A stretch of DNA of 64,000 nt from contig CAVSJA010000006.1 of assembly GCA_963728145.1 (NCBI GenBank), forward strand, positions 186,001-250,000. The letters run 5' to 3'. Of the stretch, positions 50,237 to 59,835 are shown in pieces. This stretch comes from CAVSJA01 sp963728145. Lineage in GTDB: Bacteria; Bacteroidota; Bacteroidia; Chitinophagales; Chitinophagaceae. The position numbers were made by a program, and so were the translations under genes. How positions within the stretch are numbered: the first letter of the stretch is position 1; the number at the start of each line of letters is the position of its first letter. The notes beneath the pieces were generated by a model. It was given only the letters and a program-made list of their open reading frames with translations. It was not told the origin of the DNA and made no database searches.

Positions 50237-51952
50237 TCATCGTGTAAACAGATATGTGGCCGTCGACACATTCCCCGCTTCATCTTCTGCTGTGATCTTA
50301 AGTTCGTGTTGACCGGCAAGGCATTTTTCGTCGAACCGGTAAATGAAGGTTCGGCCTTTATCATTGGTGAAGCGTAACCATTTTCCATCTAGCTCGGCCC
50401 GCACATTCTTAAACTTTCCGAGATTGTCTCTAACGGTGAATACAATCCGGCTTGCTTTACTCAGGTTCGAACCATTGGCGAAACCGACGGGAATGATTTG
50501 TGGAGATTCTTCATCAATTATCAACTGGTAAGTTCCAAAGTCCCTAAATTTTGCAGACGCCCAGCCATCCTGCCATTCTACTTTTTGAACGTCTTGCCGG
50601 CTGCTTCCGATCCATTGCATTACCGTTCGCGTTTTTTCCGATTCCGTTAACGAACGATCGGTCTTTATCCGGATGAGATATGCTTCCTGCAAGGGAATAC
50701 CCGATGATCCGATACGATGCAAAGCCGAAATAGCTCCATTGGTCCCTGCCGATTGGGAATAGTTTATAAAGACGGAGTCATACAGGCATCTTTCCCCGAT
50801 ATAAAATTCACAATCTTTAGCCTCATATCCATCCAACATTAATGGATAAAATGTTTTCCCCGTACGGTTACCTAAACTCCCTGGAGCTGCTGCGTTCTTT
50901 CTATATTGAACTGATGAATGTAATGTTGAGCTATTGCCATAAGCATCTCTAACAATTATCTGTATCGAATGAGGCTGCTCATCACTTAGATCAACTACTC
51001 CATTTCCTGTTTCCTTGTAATATATAGAATTGACATAGCCGGGCAATTCGGATAGATGTTGGATATATGGTCCGCCCCAGGACCTGGTCCGGAAATCGAT
51101 ATGTGCATTCAAAAAGCGTGTATCATTATAACTGATGCTATCCATTCGAAAACTAATAACAGTTAGTCCATCCACCTTCAATTCGCTTTCGTAAATCCCG
51201 TTGGCTCGGGTTGAGCCTGTATGGGTATCCATAGTTGATAAGCCAAGGCTGATCAATGGAGAATTTACCTGTACAACCGATGGCGTACTTGTATAAGATT
51301 TTCCAGGAATCCATTTTACGGGAATCAGTTTTGGAGATTGTTCGTAAACACTTTTGGTTCTATCAAAGATTGCCAATCGCAAGATTTTTGGGCTACTATT
51401 ATCTGCAAGGGAAAATCCAAACAACAAGGGATTAAGATTAACATCTTCTTTAGTCGAACGGATCTCGAAGTGAAGATGTGGGGCCTGTGATCCCCCGGTA
51501 TTGCCACTGTAAGCAATAAGTTCACCTCTTTTAACCGGGAATAGGGAAGGCTCAAGATCCAGGAACACCGCCCATGATTCAAGTCGGTATTGTTGTTGTT
51601 TAAGCCAGGCTTCAAGTTTTGGATCGAAGTCGTTGAGATGAGCGTATAGTGTAGTGAATCCGTTGGGATGATTGATATAGATCGCCCGGCCGAAACCACC
51701 TGGTTCAATTTTTATTCTTGCGATATAGCCCTCGGCTGCTGCATAGACTGGGAGATTTTGTTTTGCGTTGGTCCGGATATCGAGGCCCATGTGGTAATGG
51801 TTCGGTCGCAGTTCCCCGAAGTTGCCGCTAAGACTTATTGGGATGCCCAAAGGATTGCGGAAATAACCATTTGGATAAATGTTTGCAGAAAAATTTTGGG
51901 AAAATGATTTTTGGCATAAAAATAGAACTATACAGCACAGGTATCGCATCAA
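50237..51952 (-). CDS. Secreted M23-family (LytM) metallopeptidase
   Basis: The 571-residue protein has a signal peptide (MMRYLCCIVLFLCQKSFSQ). An N-terminal LytM domain (about 40-180) carries the zinc ligands in PNHYHMGLDIRTN and APHLHFEIRS. Long beta-rich domains follow with Ig-like AGNVSTATYLFTR at the end. M23 enzymes cut peptidoglycan cross-links, or serve as structural relatives when a ligand is lost; here both His motifs are present. It ends close to the bcp upstream repeats. Confidence 0.9.
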   Translation of the reverse strand: MMRYLCCIVLFLCQKSFSQNFSANIYPNGYFRNPLGIPISLSGNFGELRPNHYHMGLDIRTNAKQNLPVYAAAEGYIARIKIEPGGFGRAIYINHPNGFTTLYAHLNDFDPKLEAWLKQQQYRLESWAVFLDLEPSLFPVKRGELIAYSGNTGGSQAPHLHFEIRSTKEDVNLNPLLFGFSLADNSSPKILRLAIFDRTKSVYEQSPKLIPVKWIPGKSYTSTPSVVQVNSPLISLGLSTMDTHTGSTRANGIYESELKVDGLTVISFRMDSISYNDTRFLNAHIDFRTRSWGGPYIQHLSELPGYVNSIYYKETGNGVVDLSDEQPHSIQIIVRDAYGNSSTLHSSVQYRKNAAAPGSLGNRTGKTFYPLMLDGYEAKDCEFYIGERCLYDSVFINYSQSAGTNGAISALHRIGSSGIPLQEAYLIRIKTDRSLTESEKTRTVMQWIGSSRQDVQKVEWQDGWASAKFRDFGTYQLIIDEESPQIIPVGFANGSNLSKASRIVFTVRDNLGKFKNVRAELDGKWLRFTNDKGRTFIYRFDEKCLAGQHELKITAEDEAGNVSTATYLFTR

Positions 51953-52369
51953 TGTCCTATTTGGTTAGTAATACTGAATGGGTTCAGGACGCAAATCTAA
52001 TCGCTAAATAATAAATACCATTCGCTAAATGTATTTACGGTTCTTGTTTGTCGCAATGGACCTTCGCGAATGAGAGAAACTGAAGATTGAAAGACGCCTG
52101 CGAGGAGAGAATAGCATTCATTATTCCTATAAAATTCCGTTAAACGGCTCGTAACCGGGAGAGGCAATTGGTAGTCCAATAGGGGCTGTTGTTTACCTGT
52201 GGTTGCGAAAAGGAGACTAAGGAGTTGGGAGGAATGAAAGAGGGGCAGGAGCTGTTAAAAATTCGAAAATACCCAGTTTAGGGTATGAATTTTGTCAAAT
52301 TATGGAACAGCATTTGGCGTATATACATTGTCTTAACAAATATGGTTTAATATTTACAATAGGTGGTTT
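51953..52369. other. 417-bp intergenic region between divergent genes
   Basis: The region has no gene. It holds a direct/inverted pair cgctaaat (about 52003-52028) and a two-part hairpin, aaaattc...ataccc-agttta-gggtat...gaatttt (52258-52293), about 80 bp before the small gene at 52370. It must contain two promoters, which I could not fix. Confidence 0.55.
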
Positions 52370-52585
52370 ATGAAACTTAATCAAAACAGGATTCTTCTGA
52401 TACTGGTGTTGACAATAGGAACACTGGTTGGGGTATTCAGAGGAAACGAGGCGAAGCAAAGGTGGATCTTCAAAATCAAATCCCGGTTTGAGGAGAAAAA
52501 GCATCTTGCTGAACGCAAGAAATTTATGCGTGAAGGTCGGGTCGCTTTAGATGATATTGAGATTGCCGCTTTTCACAACAACTAA
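52370..52585 (+). CDS. Small membrane-anchored hypothetical protein, 71 residues
   Basis: The peptide has one N-terminal hydrophobic segment (ILLILVLTIGTLVGVF) followed by a highly charged helix (KQRWIFKIKSRFEEKKHLAERKKF). It starts at ATG 52370 after a purine-rich aataggtgg. No named family is recognised, but a good promoter-side interval and a strong terminator directly after it support expression. It may be a small membrane adaptor; that is a guess. Confidence 0.6.
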   Translation: MKLNQNRILLILVLTIGTLVGVFRGNEAKQRWIFKIKSRFEEKKHLAERKKFMREGRVALDDIEIAAFHNN

Positions 52586-52613
52586 TCGATTATATTTTTC
52601 GAGCCAGCAATTC

Positions 52614-52644
52614 AAGCTCCCCGCTGAAACGGGGAGCTTTTTTT
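52614..52644 (+). terminator. Terminator after the 52370 small gene
   Basis: aagctccccg (52614-52623) and cggggagctt (52630-52639) form a 10-bp stem with loop ctgaaa, followed by a T7 run. Confidence 0.9.
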
Positions 52645-52666
52645 ATATATCTTGGGGGATTGCCCA

Positions 52667-54595
52667 ATGCGACTGCTGCTTCTATACCTGCTTTGCCTGG
52701 CCATTCCAAACGTTAGTCTGGCTCAGAGTACAATTCCATACCATATTAATGGAGGTGCTTCGCAGGAGAACTGCAATTGTTATACGCTTACCAGGGACGA
52801 ATTCACTCAATCAGGTTCCGTTTGGAATATCAATAAGATCAATCTCAACAATTCCTTTGACTATAAATTTAATGTCTTCCTCGGTTGCAAGGACACCAAC
52901 GGCGCCGACGGAATTGTATTTGTGTTACAACCCATCAGTACAAGCGTGGGTACAACAGGGGAAGGGATTGGCTTTGGAGGAATATCACCTTCCATTGGAG
53001 TTGCTATTGATACCTGGCAAAATGACAATCACAATGATCCTCCCTTCGATCATCTTTCCATACACAAAAATGGGGATATAAGCCATAGCTCGGTAAACAA
53101 TCTTGCGGGACCGGTTACTGCTTCAAATATCAATATTGAAGATTGTAACTGGCATCTATTGCGCATTGTTTGGGACGCCCCATCAAAAAGACTTTCCGCC
53201 ATTATTGATGAAAAAGATAGTGCGTTCACCACTATTGACCTCGTTTCGACTGTCTTTAACAATAACCCGGAAGTGTTTTGGGGTTTTACCGGAGCTACCG
53301 GCGGAGCAAGAAACCATCAGCGTTTTTGCACCTCATTAAATCCTGGTATAGCTTCTATTGATGGATTGAATACCTGCTATCCGGTAACGATCCAGTTTGC
53401 CGATAGCTCTTTCTCGTTTGGATCAATCGTGAAATGGTATTGGGATTTTGGAGATGGAACAGTTGATAGCGTAAGGATACCGCCACCACATACATTTCCT
53501 GCACCAGGTGTTTATAATGTTAACCTGAAGATTCTCGGAAATAATGGTTGCCTGTCGGAAGCTTTCAACAGGCAGGTTACTATAGGATCTGAACCGACAG
53601 CTGCTTTCAAACTTTCGCCTCCAGGGGTATGCGAAAATTCACCTGTCCTTTTATTGGATACTTCAACCGTTGCCTTTGGTACCATTAATAATTGGGCATG
53701 GACCGTGAACGGACAGCCTTTAAGTGGTCAGGGGAAGGAAATATTGCATCAATTTCCTGCAGGTATCCATAATGTTGGTTTGGTTGTACGAACAAAGGAA
53801 GGTTGTATTTCAGACCTGGTAGAAAAATCTATTACCGTTGAACCAAGCCCGAAGATCGAGTTGCAGGTCGAAGATGCCTGTTTCAGGGATACCATCCAGT
53901 TTACCGCGGGATTTACTGGCGGCGCTCCAGCAAAGCAATGGTACTGGGATCTTGGGGATGGAAAAAAGGATAGCGGTGCGGTCATTAATTATATTTATCA
54001 GAAAGGAGGAGAGTATACGGTCAAACTCTTTGCTCTTGGCAATAATGGCTGCTCTTCCGATTCATTAGAACGGTTAATTCATATCTATTCAACAAATGCC
54101 TATGCCGGGCGGGATACTATTGTTGCCGATAACCAGCCACTTCAATTAAATGGTTCCGGAGGTGTCTTATATTCCTGGAGCCCGGCGAATGGTCTCAACA
54201 ATCCGGGTATTGCTGACCCAATCGCCATCGTAAATCGCGATACCCGATTTATTTTGCATGCTTACACCCCAATGGGATGCGGAACATATGATACCATTAA
54301 TGTGAAGGTCTACAAAGGCCCCGCGATTTATGTACCAAATGCTTTTACACCCAACGGGGATCACAACAACCAAAGCTTCCGGTTTATACCGGTTGGCATT
54401 ACCGAGATCCATTATTTTCGGGTCTATAACCGCTATGGTCAGTTGATATTTTCATCTACCAGTTCCCAAAAAGGTTGGGACGGCACTTTGAATGGACAGC
54501 CTCAAGCATCTGGGACTTATGTTTGGATGATTAGCGGAAAAGATTTTTTGGGAAAAACACACGTACAAAAAGGAACAGTGACACTTATTAGGTAG
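52667..54595 (+). CDS. T9SS type B-sorted cell-surface protein with lectin-like and PKD domains
   Basis: The 642-residue protein has a signal peptide (MRLLLLYLLCLAIPNVSLAQ). An L-type lectin-like domain (about 20-230: DGIVFVLQP, GIGFGGISPSIGVAIDTWQN, FWGFTGATGG) follows, then three PKD-like domains (YWDFGDGTVDS, WYWDLGDGKKD). The C-terminal CHU_C/gliding-associated domain is AIYVPNAFTPNGDHNNQ through YNRYGQLIFSS and KGWDGTLNGQPQASGTYVW, the type B signal for type IX secretion. The start is ATG 52667. The likely role is surface binding of carbohydrate. Confidence 0.9.
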   Translation: MRLLLLYLLCLAIPNVSLAQSTIPYHINGGASQENCNCYTLTRDEFTQSGSVWNINKINLNNSFDYKFNVFLGCKDTNGADGIVFVLQPISTSVGTTGEGIGFGGISPSIGVAIDTWQNDNHNDPPFDHLSIHKNGDISHSSVNNLAGPVTASNINIEDCNWHLLRIVWDAPSKRLSAIIDEKDSAFTTIDLVSTVFNNNPEVFWGFTGATGGARNHQRFCTSLNPGIASIDGLNTCYPVTIQFADSSFSFGSIVKWYWDFGDGTVDSVRIPPPHTFPAPGVYNVNLKILGNNGCLSEAFNRQVTIGSEPTAAFKLSPPGVCENSPVLLLDTSTVAFGTINNWAWTVNGQPLSGQGKEILHQFPAGIHNVGLVVRTKEGCISDLVEKSITVEPSPKIELQVEDACFRDTIQFTAGFTGGAPAKQWYWDLGDGKKDSGAVINYIYQKGGEYTVKLFALGNNGCSSDSLERLIHIYSTNAYAGRDTIVADNQPLQLNGSGGVLYSWSPANGLNNPGIADPIAIVNRDTRFILHAYTPMGCGTYDTINVKVYKGPAIYVPNAFTPNGDHNNQSFRFIPVGITEIHYFRVYNRYGQLIFSSTSSQKGWDGTLNGQPQASGTYVWMISGKDFLGKTHVQKGTVTLIR

Positions 54596-54676
54596 TAGGT
54601 TAATTATTCGAATAGTTTTTTAGATTGAATGGATTAGAAATAACGGATCCGTTCAGCCAATGGAAACAACCAAACC

Positions 54677-56923
54677 ATGAGACTTATCCTGTATTTCTGC
54701 TTTTTTCTTTCGGGAACGGCTGCACTCATTTACCAGGTGATTTGGCAAAGGCTGCTTACTTTTTTTGTTGGCTCTGACACCATTGGGATAAGCCTGATCG
54801 TAACAGTGTTCATGCTCGGCCTTGGTATTGGAAGTTATGCCGGAGGAAAGTGGGCTGCGAAAACTTCACATGTACAAAGACTTCGCATTTTTATCGTCGC
54901 CGAATTGCTGATTGGGTTGTTTGGATTGTTCAGCAAGTATCTACTTTATGATCTGTTGTACGGAACATTAACGATTGAAAGTGTCCCTTTAATGGGGACG
55001 ATTATTTGCATTGTTCTTTTCTTACCAACGTTCTTAATGGGAGTTTCGCTTCCTGTTTTAGCTCAAACTGTAATAACGACTTTACCCGAAGCAGGTAAAG
55101 AAATTGGGTTTCTTTATGCATTCAATACACTTGGTGCAGCAGTCGGTGCAGCTATATCGGCCTGGCTATTCATTCCCTTGTTTGGAATGGAATCCACGCT
55201 TAATCTCGCAGCCTTAATGAATATAATTTGTGCAGGCGGAACTGCATGGGTCTTATTTAAGACAAAGAAAAAGCTAGCCACTTCTGATGAAGAGGTGAAA
55301 CTTAGTCAGGGATCAAAGAAGGCGTCGAGGATCTGGTGGTTCTTATACGCAAGCTCCGGTTTTGTTGCTATTGCATTAGAAATGCTCTGGTTTCGTTTGT
55401 TGGGTGCAACGATCAAATCCATCTCAATTACTTTCCCAACCTTACTGGCGATTTACCTGTTAGGACTCGCGATCGGCACTTTCGTAGGCATAAAATCATT
55501 AAGATATATAAGAAATAAAACCCGCGCATATATAGCAGCCCAGTTGGGTATAGTGCTTTATTCAGGTGTAAGCGTTATTTTCTGGCTCTACGCAGTTGAG
55601 CATTTTCAATTGCTGGAATTCTTAAATGAATACTATGCTTCATATGAACCCGAGATACCTAATGTTGCAAATAGAATAACCTTCACCAATTATTTATTGG
55701 TGCCGGTATTTATCATGGGAATTCCTACGGTGCTGATGGGATTTAGTTTTCCAATCCTTCAATCAATCGTTCAGCAGAAGGCTGGCAACATAGGAAAGTT
55801 TGTCGGATACCTTCAGGCTTTGAATATTGTCGGTGCTTCCTTGGGGGCTTTGCTTACAACATTCATTGCGTTTCCTGTAATTGGTTCGGCCGGAGTTTTG
55901 TTTTTCCTGGTTGCAATAGGAATGTTGGTTTGGTTGGCCGGATATTATATTCATCGAAAATTAAGTTGGACTCGCCTGGTTGGAATAGTTGGTATTCTCC
56001 TGGTGTTATTTTTCTTACCGGCACAAGACTATTTATGGCAAGTTTTACACGGATCTTCCCGATACAAACGAGTTGAGATCGCGGAAGGTTCGGAAGGTAT
56101 ATCTGCCATCAAGTATTCGCCTCGCGACTCCCTTTCGATTGTATTTTCGCATGGATTAGGTCAGGGCGTGTTGCCATATGGCAATGGAGATGTGCATTTG
56201 GAGTTAGGAGCGATACCCTTATTTATGCATCCATCTCCAACAGATGTTGCGATCATAGGACTTGGTTCAGGCGGAACTCTATATGGAATTGCGGGTAGAG
56301 AAGAAACAAAGAACATTGTTTGCTATGAGATAATGCCCCATCAATATGATCTTTTGGAAAAAGATTATCAATTAACCCATTTCACCGGCACAGCATCGTT
56401 AATGAATGATAAACGGGTCAAGTTTATTTTTAAAGATGGAAGACATGGTCTTCAGCACAGCGAGCAATTATTCGATATCATCCAGGCAGATGCATTAAGA
56501 CCTTCCAGTGCCTTCGCCGGAAATCTTTATTCTGTAGAATATTTTCAATTGCTGAAATCCAAACTGAAAAAAGGAGGCTATGCGGTAACATGGGTACCAA
56601 CAGAGAGGACGAGAGAAACTTTTCTCCAGGTATTCAAGTATGCAGTTCAATGTGAAACAACCCTGATCGGAAGCAATGAACCCATCGTTTTGGATTCTTC
56701 ATCAGTTCTAAGAAATGCGGAAAAGAAATTTTCTCAGGATTATTTTGGAAAAGTATCGGTCGATATTGCAGCCGGGCTCAGGAAAGCATTAAAGGCGGTT
56801 AGCTATCCGCGTGGCAACGGGAAATGGGAATACAATACAGATCTCTTTCCGAGGGATGAGTATTTTTATGATGCGTTTAAAAAGAGGTTTTCAGGGCAGG
56901 GTTTTCAACCTTCTAAAGGTTGA
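54677..56923 (+). CDS. Fused MFS/spermidine synthase-like membrane protein
   Basis: The 748-residue protein has 10-12 membrane helices in the first 450 residues (FFLSGTAALIYQVIWQRLLTF; GFSFPILQSIV) and a C-terminal spermidine synthase-like Rossmann domain (VAIIGLGSGGTLYGI, DIIQADALRPSSAFAGN). Such fused proteins probably make or move polyamine-like compounds, but activity is unproven. Its last nine codons lie within the 56895-56933 palindrome, which ends in its stop codon and continues up to the convergent DUF1501 gene. Confidence 0.85.
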   Translation: MRLILYFCFFLSGTAALIYQVIWQRLLTFFVGSDTIGISLIVTVFMLGLGIGSYAGGKWAAKTSHVQRLRIFIVAELLIGLFGLFSKYLLYDLLYGTLTIESVPLMGTIICIVLFLPTFLMGVSLPVLAQTVITTLPEAGKEIGFLYAFNTLGAAVGAAISAWLFIPLFGMESTLNLAALMNIICAGGTAWVLFKTKKKLATSDEEVKLSQGSKKASRIWWFLYASSGFVAIALEMLWFRLLGATIKSISITFPTLLAIYLLGLAIGTFVGIKSLRYIRNKTRAYIAAQLGIVLYSGVSVIFWLYAVEHFQLLEFLNEYYASYEPEIPNVANRITFTNYLLVPVFIMGIPTVLMGFSFPILQSIVQQKAGNIGKFVGYLQALNIVGASLGALLTTFIAFPVIGSAGVLFFLVAIGMLVWLAGYYIHRKLSWTRLVGIVGILLVLFFLPAQDYLWQVLHGSSRYKRVEIAEGSEGISAIKYSPRDSLSIVFSHGLGQGVLPYGNGDVHLELGAIPLFMHPSPTDVAIIGLGSGGTLYGIAGREETKNIVCYEIMPHQYDLLEKDYQLTHFTGTASLMNDKRVKFIFKDGRHGLQHSEQLFDIIQADALRPSSAFAGNLYSVEYFQLLKSKLKKGGYAVTWVPTERTRETFLQVFKYAVQCETTLIGSNEPIVLDSSSVLRNAEKKFSQDYFGKVSVDIAAGLRKALKAVSYPRGNGKWEYNTDLFPRDEYFYDAFKKRFSGQGFQPSKG

Positions 56924-56933
56924 AAACCCTGCC
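56895..56933. terminator. Perfect 18-bp palindrome between convergent genes
   Basis: Two 18-nt arms (56895-56912 and 56916-56933) are fully complementary with a 3-nt loop. The hairpin covers the stop of the 54677 gene and touches the stop of the DUF1501 gene at 56934. It can end transcription in both directions, though it has no T-run. Confidence 0.85.
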
Positions 56934-58133
56934 TTACACAAAATTTAAGTAATTAAACTGCCTTCCGAGAATCTTCTTATCATCTGCATTAAGCCAATTT
57001 CTCAGAATTGTTGCATACACATCTTTAAAGTCGACCTTATGTTTCAGATCTCCGTCCTGCAAATCTTTCAGATCAGGCAGGGGATTGAGAACACCTTTTT
57101 GTTTTAATCCTCCACCGATCAGGAACATATTGTTTGCAGTACCGTGATCAGTTCCTCCACTGGCATTTTGTGCAACTCTTCTTCCGAATTCCGAGAAGGT
57201 CATTAATAAAACGTCATCAAAGCGATTATTTGCTTTTAGATCTTTTACAAAAGCATCGATTGCGCCATTCATTTCAGTGAACAATCTTTTTTGTTGACCG
57301 TCCTGCGCTACATGCGTGTCGAAACTTCCCAATGAAAGATAATAGACGCGGGTGTTTATATCAGAAAAAATAAGTGAGGCAATTGTTTTAAGACTATTTC
57401 CAATTTCGTTAGCAGGATATTGTGCCTTTGTCGGATGCAACTTGCTTTGTTGGAAAATATAGTCAGCGCTGCTCAGCGTTTCTGCCATTGTTTTATACAA
57501 ATAATCGACCGGCTGTTCTCCCGCCTGATCTTTGTAATTCGCTGCTACATCCTTAAAAAAGTTTCCGCTCGAACTGTTATGAAGTCTTTTGGGATCTTTC
57601 ATTGCAAGGCCCTTCATCTCTTCTCCTTTCAAAGCCATGCTTAGTACATCATCTATTTCCAGCGCCTGCGTTGGTTTGTCACAACCTGAACATTGCGCAT
57701 CCAGGTATCTTCCGATCCATCCGGTATGAATATATTCATTGCTATTGCTTGCACTATGCCATATATCCATGCTGCGGAAATGCGAACGATCGGGATTCGG
57801 ATAACCAACACTGTTCAGAATTCCAAGATTTCCGGAATCAAAAAGGTCTTTGAAAGAGGTTAAAGAAGGATGAAGACCAACTTCATCAGTCAATATAAGT
57901 GCCTTATCTTTTGTAATTCCTAATCTCGGTCTTACTTTATAGTAGATATCATTTCTTACGGGTATTATAGTATTCAATCCATCATTCCCACCGCTGAGCT
58001 GAAGTATCACCAAAACCTTGTTCCCTGGTGGCACGCGCATGGGTTGCTCAAATGCTTTGAGGAACCTCGGTAGCATCAGGCTTGCTGTTGCCAGAGAACC
58101 AAACTGGAGGAATTGTCTTCTTTTGATTACCAT
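56934..58133 (-). CDS. DUF1501-family protein with Tat-type signal
   Basis: The 399-residue protein has a twin-arginine-like signal (IKRRQFLQFGSLATASLML). The family blocks LQLSGGNDGLNTIIPV, RSMDIWHSASN, GSFDTHVAQDGQQKRL and TFSEFGRRVAQNASGGTDHGTAN fit an alkaline-phosphatase-like fold. The biological role is unknown. The partner DUF1800 gene is 79 bp upstream on the same strand; the two are nearly always found together. Confidence 0.92.
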   Translation of the reverse strand: MVIKRRQFLQFGSLATASLMLPRFLKAFEQPMRVPPGNKVLVILQLSGGNDGLNTIIPVRNDIYYKVRPRLGITKDKALILTDEVGLHPSLTSFKDLFDSGNLGILNSVGYPNPDRSHFRSMDIWHSASNSNEYIHTGWIGRYLDAQCSGCDKPTQALEIDDVLSMALKGEEMKGLAMKDPKRLHNSSSGNFFKDVAANYKDQAGEQPVDYLYKTMAETLSSADYIFQQSKLHPTKAQYPANEIGNSLKTIASLIFSDINTRVYYLSLGSFDTHVAQDGQQKRLFTEMNGAIDAFVKDLKANNRFDDVLLMTFSEFGRRVAQNASGGTDHGTANNMFLIGGGLKQKGVLNPLPDLKDLQDGDLKHKVDFKDVYATILRNWLNADDKKILGRQFNYLNFV

Positions 58134-58157
58134 GTTATTTTCTATTTTGGATTTGAG

Positions 58158-58176
58158 TCCCCGATCTAATCGGGGA
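58158..58176 (-). repeat. Hairpin between DUF1800 and DUF1501 genes
   Basis: tccccgat and atcgggga (58158-58165 and 58169-58176) pair with loop cta, and outer gatttgag/ctcaaatc (about 58150-58157 and 58199-58206) extend the structure. No long T-run follows, so it may tune expression within the operon. Confidence 0.55.
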
Positions 58177-58212
58177 TTAGATTTAGTTAAATACGAAATC
58201 TCAAATCTGCAA

Positions 58213-59661
58213 TTAGCATAATTGATATTCTGGGGTGCTCATTATTTGTATTGTCGCTGTTTTAATGAATGTTTCTCTACTGTTCTGATCCGCGTATTTC
58301 TTAATCAGATCATCGCCTACATTTTGCGGAACCTGCAACAATCGGGCAGCGATCTCCTTCAATAATTTTTCGCGAGGTATTGACTCAAATTTTTTAGTGT
58401 ATGCGGCCCAGTCAATATCAACATTGATATATTGACCGCCATTCTTACCCATACCCTTTAGTTTTTGATCCTTCATTCCCATCATTTGATCATCGTCATC
58501 CTTGGGTTGCATGCCCAGCTCATCAGTTGAATAAAGTAATTGCGGCAAACGAAGGCGAAGCATCAATGAGGAACTATCGATCCAGTTCTTCCCGCCTGGC
58601 CATCCAGCCACATTTGGCGGATAGAATAATAGTTGGCCTAATAAGCGTTGAATTAATAACTGCACTTCCGGATTATCCATTTTCATTGGTAAAACACGCT
58701 GTATCCCTACCAATAATTCAACCGGTGATTTTATTCTTGTTCCAATATTCTTTGGATCAAAAAACCATTCGCTGCTGAAGATATCCCTCATCAGTCCGGA
58801 AATCTTGTAATTACTTTGATAGAAACGATCCGCTAGCCAGTTGATCCTGGATTCGTCAATTGTATCATTTACAAAGAATCGATATACTTTGGTACAGATA
58901 AAACGGGCCGTTTGTTTTTGTTCGAGCAGTATGTTCAGCACATCATCTCCATTGAAGTTGCCGGTTTTTCCAAGCACTGTTTTTCTCTCATCATCATGTT
59001 GAAATTGCCGGAACACAAAATCACCTTTGATATTCGCACCCCATCCGGTGAATGCACGTGCAGCTTCTTTAACATCCTGCTCAGTATAATTTCCCCGACC
59101 AAGGGTAAAGAGTTCCATTACTTCTCTTGCAAAGTTTTCATTCGGATGTCCTTTCCTGTTTTGATTATTGTTGAGAAAGTTGATCATCGCCGCACTCTTA
59201 CTCACTTCGGAAAGCAAGTCCCCGAAATTTTCCAGGGCATTCTTGCGGATCACATCCAATAATTTCTGCTGATAGAGAATGTTCAGGTTACGGCTTGCAA
59301 AATGACCATGCCAGAAAAAAGCCATTTTTTCCCTGAGCTGCTGTTCTGAATTGACCATTTCAGAAATCCAGGTCAGGTTGAGGTTCTTGATGTCTTCTTT
59401 GGATTGTTGCCTGAGTTTTTTTCTTTGTTCTTCGTTCAGTTGCTGCTGTTGCTTGACTATATCATCCACTCCCATCATCAAACCTTTTATAGCGCTATCC
59501 GCCACATCTATATATAATGGACTTTTGGAGGATGCTTTGAAAAGCGCGTTCACGTAAGAATTGGTGGAAGCAGAGGTAAGCTGTCCAAACTCTTCATTCA
59601 TCGGTCCAAAACCCGCTCTCCAAAGAAGATGCTGGTTTTTTTGCTGCTGAGATAAGGGCAT
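58213..59661 (-). CDS. DUF1800-family protein
   Basis: The 482-residue protein has the family blocks HLLWRAGFGPMNEEFGQL, MAFFWHGHFASRN, NENFAREVMELFTLGRGNYTEQDVKEAARAFTGW and NVAGWPGGKNWID. Its function is unknown, but it is paired with DUF1501, as here. A signal peptide is not obvious. A long AT-rich tandem palindrome lies between it and serS. Confidence 0.9.
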   Translation of the reverse strand: MPLSQQQKNQHLLWRAGFGPMNEEFGQLTSASTNSYVNALFKASSKSPLYIDVADSAIKGLMMGVDDIVKQQQQLNEEQRKKLRQQSKEDIKNLNLTWISEMVNSEQQLREKMAFFWHGHFASRNLNILYQQKLLDVIRKNALENFGDLLSEVSKSAAMINFLNNNQNRKGHPNENFAREVMELFTLGRGNYTEQDVKEAARAFTGWGANIKGDFVFRQFQHDDERKTVLGKTGNFNGDDVLNILLEQKQTARFICTKVYRFFVNDTIDESRINWLADRFYQSNYKISGLMRDIFSSEWFFDPKNIGTRIKSPVELLVGIQRVLPMKMDNPEVQLLIQRLLGQLLFYPPNVAGWPGGKNWIDSSSLMLRLRLPQLLYSTDELGMQPKDDDDQMMGMKDQKLKGMGKNGGQYINVDIDWAAYTKKFESIPREKLLKEIAARLLQVPQNVGDDLIKKYADQNSRETFIKTATIQIMSTPEYQLC

Positions 59662-59720
59662 GATAATATTATTAAGAAGGTTGGTTAGACTGATAATAGA
59701 ACGGTAAGTTTAAACTCCAG

Positions 59721-59826
59721 ATTATAATTATTTATTATTAATTATTGATTATTAATTATTGACTATTCCTAGTGTAACTCGCTAACAATTAATAATTAAT
59801 AATCAATAATTAATAATCAATAATCA
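59721..59826. repeat. AT-only tandem-repeat-armed palindrome, heptamer ttattRa type
   Basis: The left arm (59721-59767) is built of ttattaa/ttattga heptamers and the right arm (59785-59826) of their complements. The loop is gactattcctagtgtaactcgctaaca. It separates DUF1800 from the serS 3' end, both on the minus strand. Confidence 0.85.
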
Positions 59827-59835
59827 GAGTCAGGG

